The notes under the pieces were generated by a model. The model saw only the letters and a program-made list of their open reading frames with translations, had not been told where the DNA came from and searched no databases. Source: an uncultured Collinsella sp. (GTDB lineage: Bacteria; Actinomycetota; Coriobacteriia; Coriobacteriales; Coriobacteriaceae). Taken from it: a stretch of 64,000 nt of DNA. Where the stretch lies: positions 12,215 to 76,214 of the forward strand of contig CABUIE010000012.1 of NCBI GenBank assembly GCA_902491565.1, read 5' to 3'. The position numbers and the translations under genes were made by a program. Positions within the stretch are counted from its first letter, which is position 1, and every line of letters starts with the position of its first letter. This document shows, in pieces, positions 1 through 7,355 of the stretch.

Positions 1-366
1 GCGTGCCTGTCGTTTGTGGTGGTGTTTACGCTGTCCAACACGAATATCTCCGAGCGCGAGCGCGAGCTGGCGACCATCAAGGTGCTTGGTTTCCGCCGTG
101 GCGAGGTGCACCATTACGTCAACAAGGAGACGTTGATCCTCACGGCAATTGGCGCCGCGCTGGGCGTGCCACTGGGCGGCTTGCTGGCCGAGAGTTTTAC
201 GTACATTTTGCAGATGCCGTCGCTGTACTTTGATGTTGAGGTCGAGCCGCTAAGCTACGTGCTCGCCGTGGTGCTTTCCTTTGGCTTTACGTTTATCGTC
301 AACCTCGCCACCAATCGTACCCTCAACAAGATCGACATGGTCGGCGCCCTCAAAAGCGCCGAGTAA
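1..366 (+). CDS. ABC transporter permease, FtsX/MacB-like, C-terminal fragment
   Basis: The reading frame is open from the first base of the window, so the gene starts upstream; about 121 C-terminal residues are present. The stretch ERELATIKVLGF, followed by alternating hydrophobic segments (LILTAIGAALGVPLGGLL and VLAVVLSFGFTFIV), is typical of the last membrane domain of FtsX/MacB-type permeases. These proteins work with an ATPase in lipoprotein release, peptide export or cell-wall signalling. The substrate cannot be told from this fragment. It ends in TAA and is followed by a clear terminator. Confidence 0.8.
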   Translation, partial: ACLSFVVVFTLSNTNISERERELATIKVLGFRRGEVHHYVNKETLILTAIGAALGVPLGGLLAESFTYILQMPSLYFDVEVEPLSYVLAVVLSFGFTFIVNLATNRTLNKIDMVGALKSAE

Positions 367-427
367 CCTGCCCTGGGATTCAAGTTCTAGCGAGCTGCCG
401 ACGCGCCCGCAGCAGCATTTTTGCATA

Positions 428-470
428 AACCGCCCCGCCAAATGCATACTTTGACGGGGCGGTTGCTTTT
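428..470 (+). terminator. Rho-independent terminator after the FtsX-like gene
   Basis: A perfect 10-bp stem (AACCGCCCCG / CGGGGCGGTT, arms 428-437 and 455-464) is followed by GCTTTTTG. It lies 60 bp after the permease stop and should end that transcript. Confidence 0.8.
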
Positions 471-495
471 TGCCCACAGGTACCCCAGGGGGCGC

Positions 496-708
496 CGTGC
501 AAATTCCGGAGTATTCAGCGTCCCGGGGTCCGCGGGCGCGGGGGCGGGGGTGCAAAACTGCGCTGAAAGCCCCGATTCTGAGTCCCAACGCCTCTAGAGC
601 CGCTCGTTTTTTTACAGGATGCGGCCCATGGTGCCTGCCTTTCGCCCAAAATCCAGTATGCAGGCACCCTCGGCTGCTGAATACTCCCAAAAATGCACGC
701 CGCATCCT
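496..708. repeat. Nested inverted-repeat region without genes
   Basis: The space between the terminator at 470 and the phosphofructokinase gene at 908 holds no credible gene. A motif near GTGCAAATTCCGGAGTATTC (496 onward) reappears inverted at 675-697, with about 17 of 23 bases matching. Inside it sits a second palindrome with arms AGGATGCGGC (616-625) and GCCGCATCCT (699-708), which encloses a third with arms GGTGCCTGC (630-638) and GCAGGCACC (660-668). The function is unknown. Confidence 0.55.
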
Positions 709-768
709 ACCCCAGGCACCCGCAGCAAGAAGACGAATAGTCTCGGCCTCCCCAGTCACCGCAGGAGG

Positions 769-879
769 CCCTAGGGCTTACCTCCCAAATCTTTCCGCAG
801 GACGGAAGGATCCCGCCGCGCGAAGCGCACGGCGGGATCCTGACATGTCCGAGGACGATTTGGGAGGTAAGCCCTGGGG
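769..879. repeat. Nested palindromic element, copy 1 of the GCGCGAAGCGC-core family
   Basis: Outer arms of 23 bp (769-791 and 857-879) pair with one mismatch. An inner hairpin pairs GGATCCCGCCG (808-818) with CGGCGGGATCC (830-840) around a GCGCGAAGCGC tip. Between inner and outer stems lie TTCCGCAGGAC on the left and ATGTCCGAGGACG on the right. The same three unpaired or tip motifs occur, on the other strand, in the element at 53052-53196, whose stems have different sequence. It lies just beyond the stop of the phosphofructokinase gene. Confidence 0.7.
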
Positions 880-907
880 TCTCCGATGAGAGCAGTTTCG
901 GCCGAGG

Positions 908-1987
908 CTATTCGTCGCCGAAGCTGATGCCCAACGCCTTGGCCTCGCGCACCAGATCGCTCTGGGGATCGACATACTTGAGCTTGCCGGCGACATCCTC
1001 GAGCGGCATGTGACACATCTTGCCGTCACGCAGGGCGATCATGTAGCCAAACTCGCCGCGTAGACAGCCCAGTGCCGCCTCGACGCCGCACTGGGTCGCA
1101 AAGATGCGGTCCTGGGCGTCGGGCTGGCCGCCGCGCTGCGTGTGGCCGGGGATGGCGACGCGGGTCTCGCGACCGGTCTTGGCCTCGATCTCCTTGGCGA
1201 TGTCGTAGACGATCGACGGGCTCGTGCGCTCGGCGAGTTTCTTCTTGTACTCCTTCTTGGACAGCGCCGCGTCCTCCTTGGAGATAGCGCCCTCGGCGAC
1301 GGCCACGATGGTAAAGCGGCTGCCGGTCTCCATGCGATGCTCGATGGTCTTGATGACGTTATCCATGTCGTAGGGGATCTCGGGAATCAAGATGACATCC
1401 GCGCCGCCCGCGACGCCGGCGTATAGCGGGATCCAGCCAACCTTGTGGCCCATGATCTCGATAACGAACACGCGGCCGTGGCTCGAAGCGGTGGTGTGAA
1501 TGTCGTCGATGCACTTGGTGGCGACGTCGATGGCGCTCGTAAAGCCAAACGTCAGCTCGGTGCCCCAGGTGTCGTTATCGATGGTCTTGGGCAGGGCGAT
1601 AACGTTGAGGCCCTCTTCGCGCAGGCGGTTGGCGGTCTTGGTGGAGCCGTTGCCGCCCAGCATAAACAGACAGTCGAGCTGCAGCTTATGATAGGTGTGG
1701 ACCATTGCGGGTACCTTCTCGACGCCATCGGCCTCGGGAATATCCAGACGCTTGAACGGCGTGCGGCTCGTGCCCAGGATGGTGCCGCCGCGGGTGAGGA
1801 TGCCGCTAAAATCGGCGGGCGACATGACGCGGAACCTGCTGTAGATAAGGCCCTGGTAGCCGTCCTCGAAACCATAGATCTCGATAGGTTCTTCGCTATT
1901 GGTCATAAGCGTTTTGACAATGCCGCGCATGGTGGCGTTGAGCGCCTGGCAGTCGCCGCCACTGGTAAGAAGACCGATCCTGAGCAT
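908..1987 (-). CDS. pfkA: 6-phosphofructokinase
   Basis: This 359-residue enzyme phosphorylates fructose 6-phosphate to the 1,6-bisphosphate in cytoplasmic glycolysis. The N-terminus LTSGGDCQALNATMRG is the phosphoryl-donor loop of the PFK family. LGGNGS (near residue 110) has glycine at the position that usually marks ATP use (Gly104 in E. coli). PKTIDND (near residue 132) carries the lysine of the mixed ATP/PPi-type clade, as in Streptomyces ATP-PFKs. FVIEIMGHKVG and the C-terminal IPGHTQRGGQP complete the substrate site. ATP is the likelier donor, but this is inference. The ATG follows the purine-rich GGAAGGATTC. Confidence 0.9.
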   Translation of the reverse strand: MLRIGLLTSGGDCQALNATMRGIVKTLMTNSEEPIEIYGFEDGYQGLIYSRFRVMSPADFSGILTRGGTILGTSRTPFKRLDIPEADGVEKVPAMVHTYHKLQLDCLFMLGGNGSTKTANRLREEGLNVIALPKTIDNDTWGTELTFGFTSAIDVATKCIDDIHTTASSHGRVFVIEIMGHKVGWIPLYAGVAGGADVILIPEIPYDMDNVIKTIEHRMETGSRFTIVAVAEGAISKEDAALSKKEYKKKLAERTSPSIVYDIAKEIEAKTGRETRVAIPGHTQRGGQPDAQDRIFATQCGVEAALGCLRGEFGYMIALRDGKMCHMPLEDVAGKLKYVDPQSDLVREAKALGISFGDE

Positions 1988-2024
1988 GATGAATCCTTCC
2001 GGGCAAGTTATAACATGCGCATAA

Positions 2025-2060
2025 GTTTACCCCCGCACACTGTTGATACGGGGGTAAAAC
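2025..2060 (-). terminator. Hairpin between the acyl hydrolase gene and pfkA
   Basis: GTTTACCCCCG (2025-2035) pairs with CGGGGGTAAAAC (2049-2060), with one small bulge. It lies between two genes read on the minus strand and could end the upstream transcript. There is no convincing T run, so it may instead be a leader hairpin of pfkA. Confidence 0.45.
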
Positions 2061-2126
2061 GTGTTAGCTCAAGCGTATGGAAATGTAAGCAACGTCAGGG
2101 AACGTAAGGTCGACGGGCCTGGCTCC

Positions 2127-3212
2127 TTACAGTGCGAAGGCGTCGACGTCGCCCCAGTGGCGGCGCAGCGTGATGGCGGCAGCAGGTTCGGTATTGTCAA
2201 AGACGACCGACCATTGCGTGTTGCTGGTGATATCTTCCGGATTGGGCTCTTGCGCTGCGGCACGCAGGGCCTTCCAAGCGACTGCCTCGTCCTGGGCACC
2301 GACATGGGCGTCAAGGACATCGGCGATTGCGACGGCGCGCTCCTTGCCGTGGCCCAGCTCGTCATTCTTTTGGTTGGGGAGCACTTCGTCGCCATAGCAG
2401 GCGTAGAAGTTCGTGACCTGGCGCACGGGCGTCGCCTTGCATGCGCGGTCGGGATCGCGCGGATCCCACTCCACCACCCGTGCGTCACCGGCGGCGTCGT
2501 TGATAAAGAAGTGGTAATCGCGTCCGGCCATGGCGTGCATGTCGTGGGCGGAAAGTAGGTCGACGGCCTCTTGCGTGGTAGCCGCGCGGTCGAGCACCAG
2601 ACGGATGGCGAGCGAAGTGTTGATGACGGGGCGTTGCGCGTCCTGGTCACAGGGCTTGGAATCCAGGGTGAGTACGGCAATGGACACGCCGCATTCGTTA
2701 ACACCGTCGAGCTGGGCAAACGGGCCCATGAGTGCAGCGGCGCGTCCGGCGACGGAGTCAAGTGGAGTGTTGGCGCCCAGGTTATTGAGGGCCGCAAAGC
2801 CGATGGAGGCATAGCCGCCGCGTGGGTGATTGCGCACCAGCAGCGCCGAGGTGTCGTCTTTAAAGTCGTAATTGCGACCGGTGCGCACGCGGCCTTCGGC
2901 ATCTACGGCGACAAAAGCGCTGCAGGCAAACTGGGGCGCCTGGACATGTACCGGCACACCGGGCAGCACCTGCGCCACCACGGCATCGATGTAGGCCTGG
3001 TCGTCGCGCACGCCAGCGGCGATGATGCGATCAAGATCGTAGTCGTAGGCGATGTCGATTGCGTACAGGTCATAGCCATCCGCGTAGCCGGTCAAGCGTT
3101 TGAGCGACGCGGCGGACTTGATTTGCTTGTGATAAACGATACCGGTGGCAGCGGCAAGGCCGACGGCGACTCCCGCGACACCGCAGGCGATGGCAATGTT
3201 ACGTGGCTTCAT
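2127..3212 (-). CDS. Choloylglycine hydrolase family (linear amide C-N hydrolase), membrane-anchored precursor
   Basis: A 361-residue protein with an N-terminal hydrophobic segment (about residues 7-27) and then an Ntn-hydrolase domain. Cys97 in FACSAF, Arg113 and Asp116 in GRNYDF have exactly the spacing of Cys2, Arg18 and Asp21 of bile salt hydrolases and penicillin V acylase. GVNECGVSIAVL and a late IRLVLDRA also fit the family. Known members cleave amide bonds of conjugated bile acids, penicillin V or N-acyl signals. The catalytic Cys is internal, so activity would need removal of about 96 residues, which would also release the domain from its anchor. The substrate is not known; bile-salt hydrolysis is one possibility. 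Confidence 0.75.
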   Translation of the reverse strand: MKPRNIAIACGVAGVAVGLAAATGIVYHKQIKSAASLKRLTGYADGYDLYAIDIAYDYDLDRIIAAGVRDDQAYIDAVVAQVLPGVPVHVQAPQFACSAFVAVDAEGRVRTGRNYDFKDDTSALLVRNHPRGGYASIGFAALNNLGANTPLDSVAGRAAALMGPFAQLDGVNECGVSIAVLTLDSKPCDQDAQRPVINTSLAIRLVLDRAATTQEAVDLLSAHDMHAMAGRDYHFFINDAAGDARVVEWDPRDPDRACKATPVRQVTNFYACYGDEVLPNQKNDELGHGKERAVAIADVLDAHVGAQDEAVAWKALRAAAQEPNPEDITSNTQWSVVFDNTEPAAAITLRRHWGDVDAFAL

Positions 3213-3373
3213 GGCGGCTCCTCTCGTCCTGTTAGCGTAATTGTCGCAAAAGGTGCACGGGCATGATAGCTCAACTTGGTGAGCGGTGCGGGATTAAACA
3301 CGGAATGAAGAGTGCAGCGCTGGCGCGGCGGGGTATGCTGGAAGGGACCATCAACCCAGCGAAAGGGGAGAGC

Positions 3374-4759
3374 ATGACGGATCAGGAAACGCCCGAGCGC
3401 GCGCATGTGACGGCCGATGATATCGAGGCCGCCAACGACCTTATCGACTTTATCGAGGCATGCCCCAGCATGTTCCATACGGCGGCGACCATTATGGCCG
3501 AGCTCGACGAGGCGGGCTTTACCTACCTGTCCGAGAACGCGGCGTGGGACATCGAGCCGGGCGGGCGTTATTACACGCAGCGCAACACCTCGAGCGTCGT
3601 TGCCTTTAAGGTGGGCGAGGACCTGGCTGCTACGTGGGGCGAGGACGGCGTTGCCGGCGACTATCATTTTCAGCTCACGGCGTCGCACAGCGACTCGCCG
3701 ACGTTTAAGGTTAAGGCCGTGCCCGAGCTCGACGGCGCGGGCGAGACGCTGCGCCTGAACACCGAGGCCTACGGCGGCATGATCGACTACACCTGGTTCG
3801 ACCGTCCGCTGGCACTCGCGGGCCGCGTGCTGGTACGCGAGGGCGACCGTATTGAGAGCCGCCTGCTTGCCACCGAGCGCGAGGTCGCTATTATCCCGAG
3901 CCTTGCCATCCACATGAACCGCGGCGTTAACGAGGGCTTTGCGCCCAACCGCGCTGTCGACCTGTGCCCGCTCATCAGCGCCGGTGACCTTAAGCAGGGC
4001 GACTTTGATGCTCTGATCGCCGACGAACTGGACGTTGAGCCCGAGCAGATCCTGGGTCGCGACTTGTTCCTGGTCAATCGTCAGGATGCGCGCATTTGGG
4101 GCTGGGCCGACGAGTTTATCTCGACGCCCAAGCTTGACGACCTGGCCTGCGCCTATACCTCGCTGCAGGCATTTTTGGGTGCTGAGAACGCGCGCGATAT
4201 CTCGGTCTTCTGCTGCTTTGATAACGAGGAGGTTGGCTCCGAGACCAAGCAGGGAGCCATGTCGACGTTCTTGGCCGATGCGCTGCGCCGCATTAACGGA
4301 TCGCTGGGCTTCGATGACGAGTCGTACCATCGCGCACTTGCCGCCTCGATGCTCGTGAGCTGCGACAACGCGCATGCCGTGCACCCCAACCACGCCGAGA
4401 AGTGCGACGCCCGCAATCAGGTTGTGCTCAACGGCGGCATCGTCATCAAGGAAGCCGCCAACCAGCACTACTGCACCGATGCCTTTAGCCGCGCGGTGTT
4501 CCAGGCCATCTGCGATGACGCCGACGTGCCAACGCAGGCTTTCGCCAACAAGAGCGACATGGCCGGCGGTTCCACCCTGGGCAACCTGTCGAATATGCAG
4601 GCGAGCATGCATGCCGTGGACGTGGGCCTGCCGCAGCTGGCCATGCACTCGAGCTACGAGACCGGCGGCGTGCGCGACGTGATGTGTGCCATCCGCGCCC
4701 TCACGGCCTTCTACGAGCGCAACCTCCATATCAACGGCGCCGAAAGCGTGGAGCTCTAA
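3374..4759 (+). CDS. M18 family aminopeptidase (aspartyl aminopeptidase type)
   Basis: A cytoplasmic dizinc exopeptidase of about 461 residues that removes N-terminal, often acidic, residues. Family motifs appear in order: ASHSDSP with a zinc His, KLDDLACAY with the bridging Asp, CFDNEEVGS with the catalytic Glu pair, SCDNAHAVHPNH, SDMAGGSTLGN, and MHSSYETGG with a late zinc His. The ATG at 3374 follows GAAAGGGGAG at good spacing. An in-frame ATG at 3263 would add non-conserved residues and lacks a ribosome-binding site. The length is normal for M18. A small gene abuts its stop codon. Confidence 0.93.
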   Translation: MTDQETPERAHVTADDIEAANDLIDFIEACPSMFHTAATIMAELDEAGFTYLSENAAWDIEPGGRYYTQRNTSSVVAFKVGEDLAATWGEDGVAGDYHFQLTASHSDSPTFKVKAVPELDGAGETLRLNTEAYGGMIDYTWFDRPLALAGRVLVREGDRIESRLLATEREVAIIPSLAIHMNRGVNEGFAPNRAVDLCPLISAGDLKQGDFDALIADELDVEPEQILGRDLFLVNRQDARIWGWADEFISTPKLDDLACAYTSLQAFLGAENARDISVFCCFDNEEVGSETKQGAMSTFLADALRRINGSLGFDDESYHRALAASMLVSCDNAHAVHPNHAEKCDARNQVVLNGGIVIKEAANQHYCTDAFSRAVFQAICDDADVPTQAFANKSDMAGGSTLGNLSNMQASMHAVDVGLPQLAMHSSYETGGVRDVMCAIRALTAFYERNLHINGAESVEL

Positions 4760-4942
4760 ATGCGAGCCGAAGAAATGAAGGCCGAGCGTGGGGCTCAGCT
4801 TATTGATCGGGGTTTACAGCTGTTCGTCGACGCTTGCCACGAGTCAGGGGTCGACGTGTCCAAGGCGCGACCAACGAGTGCTGAAGAACTCAAGCGTAAC
4901 GCCTATTCGGACCGCTATGACGAGGAGACGGACTGGCTCTAA
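4760..4942 (+). CDS. Small conserved-looking hypothetical protein
   Basis: A 60-residue charged protein whose ATG starts immediately after the TAA of the M18 peptidase, an arrangement typical of translational coupling. It has a helical, Glu/Arg-rich first half and an acidic end (DRYDEETDWL). There is no recognised domain. The start position and the codon use, similar to its neighbour, support a real gene. Confidence 0.55.
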   Translation: MRAEEMKAERGAQLIDRGLQLFVDACHESGVDVSKARPTSAEELKRNAYSDRYDEETDWL

Positions 4943-5049
4943 TAAGCGAAGTGTCGAAAACGCTAGATGTATGTTTGATATCACTTTGGCGAGAGTGCCG
5001 CAGACAGAACTACCGGTATGGCGCAAGCCAACCTGACCCCATTACACCA

Positions 5050-5103
5050 ACCTACCAAAAAGGGACAGGTTCATTTTGGCAGGTTTTATCTGGGAAAATG
5101 CCG
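5050..5103. repeat. 53-bp dispersed repeat (GGGACAGGTT family), copy 1
   Basis: A CCTACCAAAAAGGGACAGGT arm is followed by TTGGCAGG and the tail TTTTATCTGGGAAAA. Three further copies are at 6197, 39584 (inverted) and 44461. The rest of 4943-5241 holds no gene that I can support. Confidence 0.7.
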
Positions 5104-5162
5104 CAATGCCAACAGCTGGACAGAATTGTTATGACACTGCAGGTTGAGCAGCGTCGACCGGT

Positions 5163-5239
5163 CCGCCGTTCGTTAGAACGGCGGAACCCATGGGGTTCGC
5201 AGCGTCGAGAGGTTCCGGCGTTTGGTAAAACGCCGGAAC
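5163..5239. repeat. Pair of perfect hairpins
   Basis: CCGCCGTTC-GTTA-GAACGGCGG (5163-5184) and GTTCCGGCGTTT-GGTA-AAACGCCGGAAC (5212-5239) are perfect hairpins with related four-base loops. Each is preceded by GCAGCGTCGA. They lie right behind the stop of the minus-strand dehydrogenase and may act as its transcript end, although T runs are missing. Confidence 0.6.
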
Positions 5240-5241
5240 AA

Positions 5242-6177
5242 TCAGTGTTCGATCCAGCAGCGCAGGGTCTCGCCGGCCTGCAGATGACGTAGGTTCTCAG
5301 CGGCGATGTCGACCACATTGTTCAGCGTGGCTGCCAGGTGGAACCAGCCCGAGACGTGCGGCGTGATGAGCATGTTGGGCGCATCCCACAGGGGGCTTGT
5401 GGCGGGCAGCGGCTCGGGATCGGTGACGTCGACTGCGGCGCCGGCGAGATGTCCCGACTCCAGGGCGGCGACCAGGTCGTCGGCAACCACGAGGTCACCG
5501 CGGCCGCCGTTGGCAAAGAAGGCGCCCGGTTTCATCGCGGCGAAGAACTCGGCGTTCGCCAGGCCGCGGGTCTCGGGCGTGCTGGGCATAAAGGATGCGA
5601 CAACGTCCGCCTCGGCCAGGCGCTCGGGCAGGGCATCCATGCCGTCCATGTCCTCAAATACAATGGGGTAGACGAGCGGATGGCGCTTGATGCCGCGGAC
5701 GTGCGCGCCCATGCTGCGGCATAGCGTGGCAAAGTGGCCGCCGATATCGCCTGCGCCCAGCACCAGCACATTGGCGTTTTTGAGCGAGGTGACCGACCCC
5801 AAATCCTCCCAGCGATGCTCGCGCTGCAAGTCGTGATAGCCGGGCAGGCGCTTCATCATGGAAAGGACCATGGCAAACATGTGCTCGCTCACGGCTTGGC
5901 CGTAGGCACCCACCGAGCAGGAAAGCTTGGCGTCGGCTGGCACGGTGCCGGCGGCCAGGTAATCGTCATAGCCCGCGGTCTGCAGTTGCAGCAGCTGGAG
6001 GTGCTCGCACGCGGTAAGCAGGGCGGGGTCTATGTTGCCCAAGATCACGTCGGCGTCGGCGACCTGCTCGCGCGTGACGGCATCGGCGCTCGTGTAGATA
6101 AAGTCCTCGCCCGGAGCGCTCGACTCAAGAATTGCGCGATGGCGGTCGTTGACGGGCAACAAAACCAGGATGTTCAC
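5242..6177 (-). CDS. D-isomer-specific 2-hydroxyacid dehydrogenase
   Basis: A 311-residue NAD(P)-dependent oxidoreductase of the D-2-hydroxyacid dehydrogenase family, which interconverts 2-keto and D-2-hydroxy acids. The Rossmann loop is VLGAGDIGGHFA. Catalytic residues are seen as the Arg of NGGRGD, the Glu of DPEPLP and the His of TPHVSG. I chose the GTG at 6177 because GGAGAGGA lies about seven bases upstream and the protein then begins with a normal strand (NILVLLPVND). A longer in-frame ATG at 6252 would read through a dispersed repeat. The exact substrate is unknown. Confidence 0.87.
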   Translation of the reverse strand: MNILVLLPVNDRHRAILESSAPGEDFIYTSADAVTREQVADADVILGNIDPALLTACEHLQLLQLQTAGYDDYLAAGTVPADAKLSCSVGAYGQAVSEHMFAMVLSMMKRLPGYHDLQREHRWEDLGSVTSLKNANVLVLGAGDIGGHFATLCRSMGAHVRGIKRHPLVYPIVFEDMDGMDALPERLAEADVVASFMPSTPETRGLANAEFFAAMKPGAFFANGGRGDLVVADDLVAALESGHLAGAAVDVTDPEPLPATSPLWDAPNMLITPHVSGWFHLAATLNNVVDIAAENLRHLQAGETLRCWIEH

Positions 6178-6196
6178 AAGCAGTCCTCTCCGCTCG

Positions 6197-6249
6197 ACCT
6201 GCCAAAAAGGGACAGGTTTATTTTGGCAGGTTTTATCAGGCAAAACGTT
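6197..6249. repeat. 53-bp dispersed repeat (GGGACAGGTT family), copy 2
   Basis: An ACCTGCCAAAAAGGGACAGG arm with its inverted partner TTTTGGCAGGT, then the tail TTTATCAGGCAAAACGTT. It is nearly identical to the inverted copy at 39584-39635. It lies in the leader of the dehydrogenase gene. Confidence 0.75.
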
Positions 6250-6307
6250 CAAATAAAAACGCCGGATGCAAGACGGGCGTGCCCGTCGGCATCCGGCGCA
6301 TCCACGG

Positions 6308-7195
6308 CTACCAGCTCAGCAGCTCGTAGCTGTCCTCGGTCACCACGAGCTGTACCTCGCACTGGGCCGAGTCGCTGCCGTCCTTGGTGCGCACGCACCA
6401 ACCGTCACCCTTGCTAATCTTGATGTCGGGCGCTCCGGCATTGACCATGGGCTCGATGGTAAAGACCATGCCCGGAGCCATGATGGTGTCCACATCGGGC
6501 GCCTCGGTGGTAAAGCCCACAAACGGGTCCTCATGGAACTCCTTGCCGATGCCGTGTCCGCCGTACTCGCGCACCACGCTAAAGCCGGCGTCCTCGACCG
6601 TCTTTTGTACGGCCTCGGCCATAACGGACAGCGGCAGCCATGGCTTGACGGCCGCCAGGCCCGCCTCCACGCTGGCGCGGGTGACGTCGACAAGACGCTG
6701 GCGCTCGGCAGAGACCTCGCCGATGCAGAACATGCGGCTCGAGTCGCTAAAGTAGCCGTCCAAGATCGTGGAGCAGTCCACGTTGATGATGTCACCTTCG
6801 TGCAGCACGTCCGTATCGCAGGGGATACCGTGACAAACCACGTCGTTGATCGAGGTGCACACGCTCTTGGGGTAGCCCTCGTAGTTGAGGTCGGCCGGCG
6901 TGCCACCGTGCTCGACGGTGTAGTCATAGATCATCTGGTCGATCTGGTTGGTGGTCATGCCCGCGGCGATGTGCTCGCCTACGTAGTCGAGCACGCCCAC
7001 GTTGATGGCGGCCGAGCGCTTGATGCCCTCGATATCGGCGGGCGTCTTGTAGAGCGTGCGGGGCAGGACCTCCCAGCCCTCTTCCCACAGGCGCTCGAGG
7101 CGCTCGTCGAATGCGCTATGACATTTCTTATATTTTTTGCCGCTGCCGCACCAGCAAGCGTCGTTGCGGCCAGGCACGGGTCCATTGTCAAACAT
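6308..7195 (-). CDS. map: Type I methionine aminopeptidase with N-terminal SEC-C motif
   Basis: A 295-residue metalloprotease that removes the initiator methionine from new proteins. An N-terminal SEC-C zinc motif (NDACWCGSGKKYKKCH, residues about 11-26) precedes the pita-bread fold and probably helps ribosome docking, as in many anaerobic Gram-positives. The five metal ligands can be traced: Asp in NVDCSTILDG, Asp in YFSDSS, His in GGHGIG, Glu in FTIEPMV and Glu in AQCEVQLVV. The length fits SEC-C-bearing MetAPs. The ATG is preceded by GGAAG. Confidence 0.93.
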   Translation of the reverse strand: MFDNGPVPGRNDACWCGSGKKYKKCHSAFDERLERLWEEGWEVLPRTLYKTPADIEGIKRSAAINVGVLDYVGEHIAAGMTTNQIDQMIYDYTVEHGGTPADLNYEGYPKSVCTSINDVVCHGIPCDTDVLHEGDIINVDCSTILDGYFSDSSRMFCIGEVSAERQRLVDVTRASVEAGLAAVKPWLPLSVMAEAVQKTVEDAGFSVVREYGGHGIGKEFHEDPFVGFTTEAPDVDTIMAPGMVFTIEPMVNAGAPDIKISKGDGWCVRTKDGSDSAQCEVQLVVTEDSYELLSW

Positions 7196-7247
7196 GGCTA
7201 ACTTCCTTTCATCCGCAGCTAGTATAGCCCACTCACGCGTCCATAAA

Positions 7248-7314
7248 AGTTGCGGTGATATAGTTCCGATTTAAGCGGTTTAACAGCACAAATAGGAACT
7301 ATATCACCGCAACT
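7248..7314. repeat. Palindrome with 20-bp perfect arms, copy 1
   Basis: AGTTGCGGTGATATAGTTCC (7248-7267) is repeated inverted at 7295-7314 around a 27-base spacer. A second copy with the same arms, two mismatches, lies at 50511-50577. It sits between the divergently placed map and the tail of the radical SAM gene. Confidence 0.8.
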
Positions 7315-7355
7315 GATGGGGCGGGATGGCGGGCACTAGCTGCTGCGTGGTTTTG

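Noticed and set aside
470..889. A 139-codon open frame before pfkA
   Set aside because: It is spread over the nested palindromes, has a Pro/Arg/Ala-rich random composition and no start signal.
4951..5292. A 113-codon open frame between the small gene and the dehydrogenase
   Set aside because: It runs through a dispersed repeat and two hairpins and has no ribosome site or domain.
6178..6252. Longer start for the D-2-hydroxyacid dehydrogenase
   Set aside because: The extra residues would be encoded by a copy of the 53-bp dispersed repeat, while the GTG at 6177 has a good ribosome site.
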